Of a stretch of DNA of 64,000 nt, positions 36,258 to 44,777 are shown one piece after another; positions within the stretch are counted from its first letter, which is position 1; every line of letters begins with the position of its first letter. The stretch is from positions 2,933,001 to 2,997,000 of the forward strand of contig NZ_JAUSZF010000001.1 in assembly GCF_030817315.1 (NCBI RefSeq), given 5' to 3'. Source of the DNA: Sphingomonas faeni. GTDB taxonomy: Bacteria > Pseudomonadota > Alphaproteobacteria > Sphingomonadales > Sphingomonadaceae. A model generated the notes under the pieces. It made no database searches, was not told the DNA's origin, and was given only the letters and a program-made list of their open reading frames with translations. Both the position numbers and the translations under genes were made by a program.

Positions 36258-39200
36258 ATGACCGGGTTCGCCGAACTGGTCGCGGCGACCAATTACTCGT
36301 TTCTCGACGGGGCCAGCCATCCGAGCGACATTGTTGGTCGCGCAATCGAATTAAAACTGGCCGGCATCGGTATCGCCGATCGCAACACGGTTGCTGGCGT
36401 GGTCCGCGCTTATGATGCACTGGAACGCGCAAAACGGGGGCAGCTCGGCGCGATGCTGCCGTCGTTCGATTTCAAGCTGGTGGTCGGCGCGCGGCTCGTC
36501 TTCGCCGACGGTACGCCGGACATCGTTGCCTATCCCGCGACGCGCGCCGGATGGGGGCGGCTGACGCGGCTGCTGACGCTGGGTAACCGGCGCGCCGAGA
36601 AAGGCGGCTGCATCCTCGGCTTCGACGATCTGCTTGCGCATCTCAGCGATATATTGCTGATCGTCATGCCGGATTGCACCGCTCGCCCGGTGGTCGCGCA
36701 CAAGGATTTCGTGCTTCCCACGCGCAACGATGCCAGTCTCGAAGCCACACTTGTCGCGCTCCGTCCGCTGGCGCGGCGATCGGTGTGGCTTGGGGTTACG
36801 ATGCCGCATGGCGGTCGCGATCGGCGACGCCAAACCCGGCTTGCCCGGATCGCCGTCAAGGCACACGTGCCGATCCTGGCGACCAACGACGTGCGTTATG
36901 CGGTCGCCGATGATCGCTCGCTTCACGATATCGTCACCTGCATCCGTGAGGGCGCGACGATCCAGCGAGCCGGCAAACGGCTCGGTGCCAATGGCGAACG
37001 CCATTTGAAGGATGCGGACGAGATCGCACACCTTTACCGCGACCGGCCGCACGCGATCGCCGAGACGGCAAAGCTGCTCGCGCGGATCGATTTCACGCTC
37101 AACGAACTCAAATACGAATATCCGCATGAGCCCGTCCCGGCAGGCTGGGATCCACAGGACTGGCTGGAGCATCTCGCCTGGCAATCGGCGATCGACCAAT
37201 ATGATGGCTATGTGCCGGACAAGCTGGTGGCATCGTTACGCGACGAGTTCGCGCTGATTCGGCAACAGAACTATGCCTATTACTTCCTGACCGTCCACGA
37301 CGTCGTCCGGTTCGCGCGCAGTGCCGATCCGCCAATCCTGTGCCAGGGACGCGGATCGGCCGCCAACTCGGTGGTCTGCTACGTGCTCGGCGTCACGTCG
37401 GTGGATCCGATGAAGCACGATCTGCTGTTCTCGCGCTTCGTCTCCGCCGAGCGCAGCGAACCGCCTGATATCGACGTCGATTTTGAGCATGAGCGGCGCG
37501 AAGAGGTGATGCAGTATATCTACGGGCGCTACGGTCGGGAGCGCGCGGCGATCGCCGCGACGGTCATCCACTTCCGCTCGCGCAGCACCGTGCGCGAGGT
37601 AGGCAAGGCGTTGGGCTTTACCGAAGACGTCACGCAACGCCTGACCAGCACCGTATGGGGCAGCTTTTCAAACCGTTTCCCGGAACGTCGATTTGCCGAA
37701 ACGGGGTTCGACGTGGCCAATCCGGAAATCGCCCGGTTGCGGGACATGGTCGAACGGCTGCTCGAATTTCCACGTCATTTGTCGCAGCATGTCGGCGGCT
37801 TCGTGCTGACGCAGGGGCGGCTAGACGAGATCGTGCCGATCCATAACGGCGCGATGGAGGATCGTACGTTCATCGAATGGGACAAGGACGACATCGACTG
37901 CCTTGGCCTGATGAAGGTCGACATTCTCGCGCTTGGCATGCTGACCTGCATCCGCAAGAGCTTTGATCTGATGCGGGAGCACGGACTCGGCGACCATGAG
38001 CTGAAGACGATTGCCAACGACGAGAATTCGAAGGTCTATGACATGCTTTGCGATGGCGACAGCATTGGCGTGTTCCAGGTCGAGAGCCGCGCCCAGATCA
38101 ACATGCTACCCCGTCTGCGACCGCGGAAATTGTACGATCTGGTGGTCCAGGTCGCGATCGTTCGACCCGGGCCGATCGAAGGTGACATGGTGCATCCGTA
38201 TCTTCGGCGGCGGGCGAAGAAGGAGGTGGTGGTCTATCCCTCGCCATCGCCCGAGCATGGCCGAAGCGACGAACTCGAAGTGCTGCTTGGCGAGACATAC
38301 GGCGTGCCTTTGTTCCAGGAACAGGCGATGAAGCTGGCGATCGTCGCGGCGAAGTTCACCCCTGACGAGGCCAATGAACTCCGCAAGTCGATGGCGACGT
38401 TTCGCAAGGTCGGGGGAATGAATAACTTCCAGGCGAAGCTCATCGGCGGGATGGTCGCGCGGGGATATGAGGCGGAGTTCGCGGAGCGCTGTTTCAAGCA
38501 GATCGAGGGGTTTGGGTCCTACGGTTTTCCGGAGAGCCATGCGCTGTCGTTCGCGCGGCTGGTGTATGTGTCGTCGTGGATCAAATGCTTTCATCCGGCG
38601 GTGTTCTGTTGCGCGTTGCTGAATTCGCAGCCGATGGGATTTTATGCGCCGGCGCAGTTGGTGCGCGATGCAGTCGAGCACGGGGTGTGCGTACTGCCGG
38701 TCGATGTGAATGCGAGCGGATGGGATAACAGCTTATCCTCCCCGGCACGGGGAAGGGGACCGCGCGAAACGGGGTGGAGGGGTGCTTCCGCGGACGTATC
38801 GCTTGCGGCTGGGGCTGTTACAAACGCCGCGTTTGGGGATGCTACTCTTCCAGGCGGAGCGTTTGCGGCGCCCCCCCTCCACCATCCTGTGGATGGTCCC
38901 CCTCCCCGTGCCGGGGAGGATTTGCGGCTCGGATTCCGGCAGGTCGATGGGTTTCGGAAAGATTGGGCCGACGAGATCGTTCGCGTTCGGACCACGCCGT
39001 TCGCTAGCATCGAGGACGTCGTGCGGCGGGCGAACCTGCCACAGCGGGCGATGAACCTGCTCGCCGATGCGGATGCGTTCCGGTCGGTCGCGAAGGAGCG
39101 GCGCGAGGCTTTGTGGGACGTGCGTCGGACGCCGCCCAAGCAGCTCGCGCTGTTCGCCGCCGCCGAAGTACCCGAACTCGGTCAGGAACCCGACGCGGAT

Positions 39201-39758
39201 TTGCCGCCGATGCCGCTCTCCGAACAGGTCGCGGCGGATTACCAGACGACGCGACTGTCGTTGAAGGGGCATCCAATGGCGTTCCTTCGCACGCGTTTTG
39301 CAGCCGAGGGAATCCTGTCGAGCGCGCAGGCCAACGCTACCAAGGACGGGCGGCGCGCGAAGGTTGCGGGCGTGGTGCTGGTCCGCCAGCGGCCGGGCAA
39401 GGGCAATGCGATCTTCGTGACGATCGAGGACGAGACCGGGATCACCAATGGGCTGATGTGGGCACGCGATTTCGAAGCGAACCGACGCGCGGTGATGGCG
39501 TCACGGCTGATGGTGCTGGAGGGCGTGATCCAGCGCAGCGAGGAAGGCGTGACGCATCTGATGACGTCGCGGGTGCAGGACCGCACCGAGATGCTGCGGC
39601 TGTTGTCGGAGGATCATGCGCTGGAGCCGCCGCTCGCGCGCGTCGACGAGGTGATCCGGCCGGTGCTTACGCGGAGTCCGGATGCCCGGGCGCATCATCC
39701 GCGCGCGACGCATCCGCGGGACGTGCGCGTGCTGCCCAAGTCGCGCGACTTCCATTGA
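36258..39758 (+). CDS. dnaE2: error-prone DNA polymerase DnaE2 with in-frame repeat insert
   Basis: DnaE2 is the C-family alpha-subunit paralogue that performs SOS mutagenesis with ImuA and ImuB. The 1166 residues contain the PHP domain ('NYSFLDGASHPSDIVGRAIE'), fingers/palm 'CQGRGSAANSVVCYVLGVTSVDP' and 'SERSEPPDIDVDFEHERREEVMQYIYGRYGRERAA' (catalytic aspartates), and 'FGSYGFPESHALSFARLVYVSSWIKC'. The helix-hairpin-helix region and a C-terminal OB fold ('GVVLVRQRPGKGNAIFVTIEDETGITNGLMW') follow. The usual length is about 1030-1090. The surplus is a ~62-residue Pro/Gly/Ala insert (about 826-888) encoded by a palindromic repeat between 'NASGWDN' and 'LRLGFRQVDGF'. The frame stays open, so the enzyme may still work. 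It starts 13 bases after imuB. Confidence 0.95.
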   Translation: MTGFAELVAATNYSFLDGASHPSDIVGRAIELKLAGIGIADRNTVAGVVRAYDALERAKRGQLGAMLPSFDFKLVVGARLVFADGTPDIVAYPATRAGWGRLTRLLTLGNRRAEKGGCILGFDDLLAHLSDILLIVMPDCTARPVVAHKDFVLPTRNDASLEATLVALRPLARRSVWLGVTMPHGGRDRRRQTRLARIAVKAHVPILATNDVRYAVADDRSLHDIVTCIREGATIQRAGKRLGANGERHLKDADEIAHLYRDRPHAIAETAKLLARIDFTLNELKYEYPHEPVPAGWDPQDWLEHLAWQSAIDQYDGYVPDKLVASLRDEFALIRQQNYAYYFLTVHDVVRFARSADPPILCQGRGSAANSVVCYVLGVTSVDPMKHDLLFSRFVSAERSEPPDIDVDFEHERREEVMQYIYGRYGRERAAIAATVIHFRSRSTVREVGKALGFTEDVTQRLTSTVWGSFSNRFPERRFAETGFDVANPEIARLRDMVERLLEFPRHLSQHVGGFVLTQGRLDEIVPIHNGAMEDRTFIEWDKDDIDCLGLMKVDILALGMLTCIRKSFDLMREHGLGDHELKTIANDENSKVYDMLCDGDSIGVFQVESRAQINMLPRLRPRKLYDLVVQVAIVRPGPIEGDMVHPYLRRRAKKEVVVYPSPSPEHGRSDELEVLLGETYGVPLFQEQAMKLAIVAAKFTPDEANELRKSMATFRKVGGMNNFQAKLIGGMVARGYEAEFAERCFKQIEGFGSYGFPESHALSFARLVYVSSWIKCFHPAVFCCALLNSQPMGFYAPAQLVRDAVEHGVCVLPVDVNASGWDNSLSSPARGRGPRETGWRGASADVSLAAGAVTNAAFGDATLPGGAFAAPPLHHPVDGPPPRAGEDLRLGFRQVDGFRKDWADEIVRVRTTPFASIEDVVRRANLPQRAMNLLADADAFRSVAKERREALWDVRRTPPKQLALFAAAEVPELGQEPDADLPPMPLSEQVAADYQTTRLSLKGHPMAFLRTRFAAEGILSSAQANATKDGRRAKVAGVVLVRQRPGKGNAIFVTIEDETGITNGLMWARDFEANRRAVMASRLMVLEGVIQRSEEGVTHLMTSRVQDRTEMLRLLSEDHALEPPLARVDEVIRPVLTRSPDARAHHPRATHPRDVRVLPKSRDFH
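38735..38921. repeat. paired-palindrome repeat inside dnaE2
   Basis: Left arm ATCCTCCCCGGCACGGGGAA followed by GGGGACCGC; right arm GGTCCCCCTCCCCGTGCCGG followed by GGAGGAT. The ~28-base arms are complementary with one mismatch and each has an inner hairpin (CCCCGGCACGGGG). The centre of about 130 bases contains CCCCTCCACC and GGTGGAGGGG, a second inverted pair. The whole element is an in-frame insertion and is a different subfamily from that in leuS. Confidence 0.85.
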
Positions 39759-39800
39759 CCTCCGTCATCGCGACGAACGCGGGCCTTCTGCGACAGTCTT

Positions 39801-39888
39801 GTTCTCCTGCGAACGCAGGAGCCCAGGGTTTCGAACGCCGTACGCGGTCGTTCGGCTTGGCCCTGGATTCCTGCGTGCGCAGGAAAAC
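39801..39888. repeat. paired-palindrome repeat, family C
   Basis: Left unit GTTCTCCTGCGAACGCAGGA with GCCCAGGGTTTCG; right unit GGCCCTGGATTCCTGCG with TGCGCAGGAAAAC. It matches the copy at 12411-12490 in its order of inner hairpin, CCCAGGG box and reverse unit. It lies in the 281-base gap between dnaE2 and the thioredoxin-like gene. The rest of that gap shows no gene. Confidence 0.85.
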
Positions 39889-40039
39889 GGCGCCTAAGTC
39901 CTCTGGATCCCGCGTCGAGCCCGGGACGACGTGCGGCAGGAGGGTAGGCTGGGTTTGTCGTGCGTACCGAACCATCCTAAAGGTGGCATTAATCGGGAGC
40001 GCCCCCAAATACCGCGCTAGAACCACACGGGAGTTGAAC

Positions 40040-40951
40040 TTGGCCACGCTTGGAATGTCCCCCGCGGAGAAGGATGCCGTCGAGGCATTCCGTCGCGATG
40101 TCGTCGAACCGTCGATGACGAAGCTCGTGATCATCGATTTCTGGGCGGAATGGTGCGGGCCGTGCAAGGCGCTGACGCCGACGCTGGAGAAGGTCGCGGC
40201 GGATTACGCCGACAAGGGCGTCGTGCTGGCGAAGGTCGACACCGACAAGAACCAGTTCATCGCCGCGCAATTCCAGATCAAATCGATCCCGACCGTCTAT
40301 GCGATGTTCCAGGGCCAGCTGGTCGCCGACATGACCAGCGCGCGCACCGAATCGCAGCTACGCGTGATCCTCGACCAATTGCTAAAGCAGCTGCCGATCG
40401 AAGCCGGCGTGACCGACGCGGCGCCCGATGTCGAGCCGCTGATCGCGGTGGGCGAAGAGGCGCTGGCCGAGGGTGACGGCGAGCGCGCGCTCGGCATCTT
40501 CCGCGAGATCGCCGAGATCGCGCCCGAGCATCCGCAGGTCCATGCCGGCTTCGTCCGCGCGCTGGCCGCGACCGGGCAGCTCGACGAGGCGAGCGACTGG
40601 CTGGCGAACCTCGATCCAGCGATCGCCAAGGATCCCGCGATCCAGCGCGCGCAGGCCGCGCTCGCGCTCGCGCAGTCGGCGCCGCCGGTCGAGGATCTGT
40701 CGCCGCTGATCGCCGCGGTCGAGGCGAACCCCGACGACCTGCAGGCCCGGTTCGCGCTCGCCAACGGCCAGATGGCGGCGAACGACCGCGATGCCGCCGC
40801 CGACACGTTCCTCGGCATCATCGCCACCGAGCGCGACTGGAACGAGGGCGCGGCGCGGACGCAGTTGTTGAAATTGTTCGAGGTCGTCGGGCTCGAAGAC
40901 CCGTGGGTGTCTGGACAGCGCCGTCGTCTGTCTGCGATCCTGTTCGGATGA
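40040..40951 (+). CDS. thioredoxin/TPR-type co-chaperone (CnoX/YbbN-like)
   Basis: Fusion of a thioredoxin domain and a TPR-like tail, as in CnoX/YbbN, which binds unfolded or oxidised proteins and hands them to GroEL or DnaK. The 303 residues start with a thioredoxin fold: 'VIIDFWAEWCGPCKALTPTLEKVA' (active site WCGPC, Cys39 and Cys42) and 'IKSIPTVYAMFQGQLV' with cis-Pro. The C-terminal half is helical repeats ('GEEALAEGDGERALGIFREIAEIAPEHPQVHAGFVRAL', 'LQARFALANGQMAANDRDAAADTFLGII'). The TTG at 40040 follows CGGGAG; an ATG at 40055 is an alternative. The stop overlaps the next start (ATGA). Confidence 0.88.
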   Translation: MATLGMSPAEKDAVEAFRRDVVEPSMTKLVIIDFWAEWCGPCKALTPTLEKVAADYADKGVVLAKVDTDKNQFIAAQFQIKSIPTVYAMFQGQLVADMTSARTESQLRVILDQLLKQLPIEAGVTDAAPDVEPLIAVGEEALAEGDGERALGIFREIAEIAPEHPQVHAGFVRALAATGQLDEASDWLANLDPAIAKDPAIQRAQAALALAQSAPPVEDLSPLIAAVEANPDDLQARFALANGQMAANDRDAAADTFLGIIATERDWNEGAARTQLLKLFEVVGLEDPWVSGQRRRLSAILFG

Positions 40952-41589
40952 CCACCGAGTCCGCCCCCCCGCGCGCTACCACGCGACTGTCGATCTTCCC
41001 GCTGCCGGGGGCGCTGCTGTTCCCCGGCATGCATTTGCCGCTGCACATGTTCGAGCCGCGCTATCGGGCGATGATCAGCGATGCGATGGCGCGCGACCGG
41101 CGGATTGGCATGATCCAGCCCCGGGGCGGACCGCATGACGACGCGGATGCGCTGTACGACATCGGCTGCGTCGGCAAAATCGCCGAGGTCGAGGCGCTCG
41201 ACGATGGGCGCTACAACGTCGTGCTGGAAGGCATCGCGCTGTTCCGGATCGTTCGCGAGTTGGACGTGACGACCGCGTTCCGGCAGGTCGAGGCGGAGTT
41301 GCTGCCGTTGATCGAGGAAGACTCTCTGTCGCTCGGGCGGCGGTCTTCACTGGAACTGGAATCGCGTCGGTTCGCGGACATGCAGGGCTATGCGGTCGAC
41401 TGGGATGCGGTCGGACGGCTCGACGACGAGAGCCTGGTTAACGGCATCGCCCAGATCGCGCCGTTCGATGCGGCCGCAAAGCAGGCGTTGCTGGAAGCGC
41501 CGAACATCGAGCAGCGCGCCGAGCTGATCATCCAGTTGATGCAGTTCTTCGGGCGGCACGACGGCAACGAATCGGTGACGTTGCAGTGA
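40948..41589 (+). CDS. Lon N-terminal (LON substrate-binding) domain protein
   Basis: Stand-alone LON substrate-binding domain (PF02190), 213 residues: '[45 protein letters not shown]', '[32 protein letters not shown]' and a helical C-terminal region ending '[16 protein letters not shown]'. There is no ATPase or peptidase part. The domain is common in proteobacteria beside the CnoX-like gene, which suggests a joint role in protein quality control. It is co-translated with the upstream gene by an ATGA overlap. Confidence 0.87.
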   Translation: MTTESAPPRATTRLSIFPLPGALLFPGMHLPLHMFEPRYRAMISDAMARDRRIGMIQPRGGPHDDADALYDIGCVGKIAEVEALDDGRYNVVLEGIALFRIVRELDVTTAFRQVEAELLPLIEEDSLSLGRRSSLELESRRFADMQGYAVDWDAVGRLDDESLVNGIAQIAPFDAAAKQALLEAPNIEQRAELIIQLMQFFGRHDGNESVTLQ

Positions 41590-41774
41590 AGTCGCCCAGC
41601 AAGGGTCGCGCGCACGGTGCCGTGATGATGATCGGCATGTTCTTCGCCAATCTGTTCGATCCGAAGAAGATCACCGCGATCGAACACGTCGCGACGCAGC
41701 GGCGGATCGGCAGCGAGTCCGGTCGCATTGGGCAGGCCGCTGCCGCGCCTCCGTCGCGCGGGGAAAGAGTTTGA
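41586..41774 (+). CDS. small hypothetical protein between LON-domain and Trm112 genes
   Basis: 62 residues starting [35 protein letters not shown] and continuing with a basic/Ala-Pro tail. No family is recognised. Its GTG overlaps the LON-domain stop (GTGA) and its stop lies right at the Trm112 start, so it exactly fills the gap in an operon. That is the main reason to think it is translated. It contains one mildly hydrophobic stretch (residues ~12-24) but no clear transmembrane helix. An accidental ORF cannot be excluded. Confidence 0.45.
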   Translation: MKSPSKGRAHGAVMMIGMFFANLFDPKKITAIEHVATQRRIGSESGRIGQAAAAPPSRGERV

Positions 41775-41776
41775 CG

Positions 41777-41962
41777 ATGAAGCCCCTGGACCCGTGGTTG
41801 CTCGAACGCCTCGTCTGCCCCGCGACGCGCACGCCGCTTCGCTATGACGAGGCCGCGCAGGAACTGATTTCAGACGCCGCCGGGCTCGCGTATCCGATCC
41901 GCGACGGCGTGCCCGTGATGCTGGTCGAAGAGGCACGCCGGACCGACGCGACCGCCGCCTGA
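41777..41962 (+). CDS. Trm112-family zinc-ribbon-like protein (UPF0434)
   Basis: Small Trm112/YcaR-type protein, ~61 residues. The family core is visible: '[47 protein letters not shown]'. Trm112 proteins activate methyltransferases in eukaryotes and archaea, and the bacterial role is poorly known. Only one Cys remains ('VCPAT'), so a full zinc knuckle is absent, as in many bacterial members. The ATG at 41777 is preferred to the overlapping TTG at 41771. Confidence 0.85.
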   Translation: MKPLDPWLLERLVCPATRTPLRYDEAAQELISDAAGLAYPIRDGVPVMLVEEARRTDATAA

Positions 41963-41972
41963 TCGCCCGTCT

Positions 41973-43139
41973 TCAGCGGCCCGTCCGCGTCGCTCCGGCC
42001 TCTCGAACGGCGGCGATCGTCGGGTAGCCGTTCACCGCCATCAACAGGTCGGCTTCGGCGAGGATGCATTTCAGCACATGCGCGGCGCCGTTCGCGCCGT
42101 CTAGCGCCAAGCCGTACGTGTAGGGCCGGCCGACCCCAACCGCGGTGGCGCCGAGCGCGAGCGCCTTGACGACGTCGCTACCCGAGCGGATGCCCGAATC
42201 GAACAGCACCGGGACGGTCCCGCTCGCCTCGACCACCGCAGGCAGCATGTCGATTGCGGCGATCCCGCCATTCGCCTGGCGCCCGCCATGATTCGAGCAG
42301 TAGATCGCGTCCGCCCCCAGATCGATCGCGCGCCGCGCATCGTCGGGATGACAGATCCCCTTAAGGACGATCGGCAGCGACGTCATCGATCGCAGCCACG
42401 GCATGTCGTCCCATGTCAGAACCTTGCCGAACGTCCCGGCCCATTGCCGCACTGCCGCCGACAGATCCTCGCGCGGCGGCTTGGCGAGCATCGCGCGGAA
42501 GACGGGATCGCTGAAATAGTTCTCCAGCACATGGCCGCGCAATTGCGGGAAGTTCGCGACGTTTAGGTCGCGCGGACGCCAACCCGTCACCCACGTGTCG
42601 AGCGTGACGACGATCGCCTTGTAACCCGCCGCTTCGGCACGTTGGACGAGGCTTTCGGCGAGCGGCTTGTCCTTGGGCGTGTAGAGCTGGAAGAAGCCGG
42701 GCGTGTCGCCCATCGCCGCGGCGATGTCTTCGAGTGGGTCGTTCGACAGCGTCGACTGGATCAGTGGGACGCCGGTCAGCGCGGCCGCCCGCGCGGCGGC
42801 GAGATCACCGTGGCCGTCCTGCGTGCACAGCCCGTTGATCCCGATCGGGCTCATGAAAATCGGACTAGGCAGCGTCATCCCGAACAGGTCGATCGACAGG
42901 TCGCGACGCGTCGCATCGACCATCATGCGTGGCGTCATGCCCCAATGCCGGAACGCGTCGGCATTCTGACGTTGCGTGAACTCGTCGCCGCATCCGCCCT
43001 GCAGATAGCCGAGCACGGACGGTGGCAAGGCCGCCGCGGCGCGAGCCTCGAGCGACGCGAAATCGACCGGCACCTTCGGGACGACGCCGGCAAGCCCGGC
43101 GAAATAGATCTCGTTCTGGTAATCGCCGTAATGCGGCAT
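41973..43139 (-). CDS. FMN-dependent alpha-hydroxy-acid oxidase (LldD/lactate monooxygenase-like)
   Basis: FMN-dependent oxidase or dehydrogenase of 2-hydroxy acids such as lactate, glycolate or mandelate. The 388-residue TIM barrel has 'LPPSVLGYLQGGCGDEFTQRQNADAFRHWGMTPRMMVDAT', 'FMSPIGINGLCTQDGHGDLAAARAAALTGVPLIQSTLS', 'FFQLYTPKDKPLAESLVQRAEAAGYKAIVVTLD', 'IVLKGICHPDDARRAIDLGADAIYCSNHGGRQ' (catalytic His in NHGGRQ), and the phosphate site 'VLFDSGIRSGSDVVKALALGATAVGVGRP'. The 'GGCGDE' start resembles lactate 2-monooxygenase. GGAGGG precedes the ATG. Its operon partner is a class II aldolase-like gene. Confidence 0.9.
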   Translation of the reverse strand: MPHYGDYQNEIYFAGLAGVVPKVPVDFASLEARAAAALPPSVLGYLQGGCGDEFTQRQNADAFRHWGMTPRMMVDATRRDLSIDLFGMTLPSPIFMSPIGINGLCTQDGHGDLAAARAAALTGVPLIQSTLSNDPLEDIAAAMGDTPGFFQLYTPKDKPLAESLVQRAEAAGYKAIVVTLDTWVTGWRPRDLNVANFPQLRGHVLENYFSDPVFRAMLAKPPREDLSAAVRQWAGTFGKVLTWDDMPWLRSMTSLPIVLKGICHPDDARRAIDLGADAIYCSNHGGRQANGGIAAIDMLPAVVEASGTVPVLFDSGIRSGSDVVKALALGATAVGVGRPYTYGLALDGANGAAHVLKCILAEADLLMAVNGYPTIAAVREAGATRTGR

Positions 43140-43165
43140 GCGTCGCCCTCCGAACGTCTTCGCGG

Positions 43166-43975
43166 TCAGTCCCGATAGCCCGGATTGACGCGGTCGAGTT
43201 TCCGTAACAGCGCCGGCCAGGCGAGCCCGTCTGCAAGCATGCGCATCCCGGTCGCGCTCGATTGCCCCTCGACCTTCTCGGCAACACCCTGGTTCGGATT
43301 GTTCAGATTCTCGCGACCGGCGCTGAGCATCAGCACTTGCGCCTCGCAGGCGCGTTCGAGGAAATACATCCGCAGGAACGCCTGGGGTACCGATTCACCG
43401 ACCGTCAGCGTGCCGTGGTTGCGCAGGATCATCGCGTTTTTGGTGCCGAGATCCTGAACCAGCCGCTCGCGTTCCTCCAGCTCCGTCGCGATACCCTCGA
43501 AGTCGTGATAGGCGACGTCGTGCCCGGCGATCATCGCCGTCTGCGTATGCGGCAGCAGCCCTTCGGCCATCGCCGACACCGCCTGGCCGTGCGGAGTGTG
43601 GAGATGCAGCACCGCCACGGCGTCATGGCGCGCGGCGTGGACCGCCGAGTGGATCACGAAGCCCGCGCGGTTGACCGGGGCAGGGGTGTCCATGACCTTG
43701 TTGCCGTCGACGTCGATCTTGACCAGCGACGACGCAGTGATCTCCTCGAACATGTGCGTGTACGGATTGATCAGGAAATGATGCTCGGGGCCGGGGACTC
43801 GCGCCGACAGATGCGTGAAGATCAGGTCGTCCCAGCCGTATAGCGCGACCAGCCGGTACGCGGCGGCGAGATCGACGCGCAGCGCCCATTCCTCGGCCGA
43901 TACCTGGTCCTTGGTCGTCGTCGTTGCCGCGGTCGCCATCGCAGCCGGTTCCATCGCCTTCAGTGCCGTTGCCAT
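43166..43975 (-). CDS. class II aldolase/adducin-family protein
   Basis: Metal-dependent class II aldolase/epimerase fold, ~269 residues. Blocks are 'DLAAAYRLVALYGWDDLIFTHLSARVPGPEHHFLINPY', 'EEITASSLVKIDVDGNKVMDTPAPVNRAGFVIHSAVHAARHDAVAVLHLHTPHGQAVSAMAEG' (metal-binding His in HLHTPHG) and 'ILRNHGTLTVGESVPQAFLRMYFLERACEAQVLM' (third His in RNHG). Substrates of the family include fuculose phosphate, ribulose phosphate and methylthioribulose. AAGGAGG lies just upstream; a second ATG at 43978 is adjacent. It precedes the hydroxy-acid oxidase by 26 bases and is divergent from a Crp/Fnr regulator. Confidence 0.85.
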   Translation of the reverse strand: MATALKAMEPAAMATAATTTTKDQVSAEEWALRVDLAAAYRLVALYGWDDLIFTHLSARVPGPEHHFLINPYTHMFEEITASSLVKIDVDGNKVMDTPAPVNRAGFVIHSAVHAARHDAVAVLHLHTPHGQAVSAMAEGLLPHTQTAMIAGHDVAYHDFEGIATELEERERLVQDLGTKNAMILRNHGTLTVGESVPQAFLRMYFLERACEAQVLMLSAGRENLNNPNQGVAEKVEGQSSATGMRMLADGLAWPALLRKLDRVNPGYRD

Positions 43976-44070
43976 CATCCGCCTCCTTATGTTTTGCCTC
44001 TTGTACGACCGGCATTCGGCAAACTTTGTCTCGATGGTGACATTCCCGAAATTTTGCCTAGCTTCGGGCG

Positions 44071-44736
44071 ATGCATGATACGGATCACGAGATATTGGCG
44101 ACCGACACGTGGTTCGCCGCGATACCGGTCTGCCGTCGCGAACGCCTGTTGCAGGAGGCGCGGGTCGAGGTGCTGGAGAATGGCGAGCGGATCTATGGTT
44201 CGGGCGATCCGCCGAACGGGTTGTGGGCGGTTCTGGACGGGCAGGTCCGGCTGAAAGGGCTGTCCGCCAATGGTGTGGAACTGCTCGCCCTGATCGTGCG
44301 GCCGGGGACGTGGTTCGGGGAACTGTCCACGTTCGACGGTCATCCAAGACCGCATGACGCGACGGCGTTCGGCGCGGCGCGACTGGTGCATGTGTCGGTA
44401 GCGGCGTTCGCGCGAGCGGCAGCGGCGGCCCCGGAACTCTACCGCGATCTCGGCCTGCTCGTGTGTGCGCATCAACGCACGGCATTGCGGTTCATTGCGC
44501 AGAGTGTGGGACAGTCGATCCGGGTACGGCTGGCGCAGGCGCTGATGCGAGCATCGCAGGCGGGGGACGGTCGGATCACGATCCGTCAGGAGGAGCTTGC
44601 CGGTGTTGTCGGCATCGCGCGCCAGACGCTCAACCGGCATCTGAAGCGGTTCGAGCGCGATGGCCTGGTCACGGTCGCCTATGCGCAGGTGCGTATCCTC
44701 GACCTGCCGGGGCTGCGCGGCGTCATCACCGAATAG
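44071..44736 (+). CDS. Crp/Fnr-family transcriptional regulator
   Basis: Cyclic-nucleotide-binding-fold regulator of 221 residues. The N-terminal beta barrel has 'LENGERIYGSGDPPNGLWAVLDGQVRLKGLSANGVELLALIVRPGTWFGELSTFDG'. The C-terminal HTH_Crp has 'ITIRQEELAGVVGIARQTLNRHLKRFERDGLVTVAYAQVRILDLPGL'. No Cys cluster of Fnr type is seen, so it is not an iron-sulfur oxygen sensor. It is divergent from the aldolase/oxidase operon across a 95-base gap and is the obvious candidate to control it. Confidence 0.9.
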   Translation: MHDTDHEILATDTWFAAIPVCRRERLLQEARVEVLENGERIYGSGDPPNGLWAVLDGQVRLKGLSANGVELLALIVRPGTWFGELSTFDGHPRPHDATAFGAARLVHVSVAAFARAAAAAPELYRDLGLLVCAHQRTALRFIAQSVGQSIRVRLAQALMRASQAGDGRITIRQEELAGVVGIARQTLNRHLKRFERDGLVTVAYAQVRILDLPGLRGVITE

Positions 44737-44777
44737 GGCATCGCCAAGCCTGTCCGCGGAGCGCTACACTCGCGGCC

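Noticed and set aside
34694..36292. 532-codon minus-strand frame opposite imuB
   Set aside because: imuB is well supported by homology and context. The antisense product has no recognisable domain.
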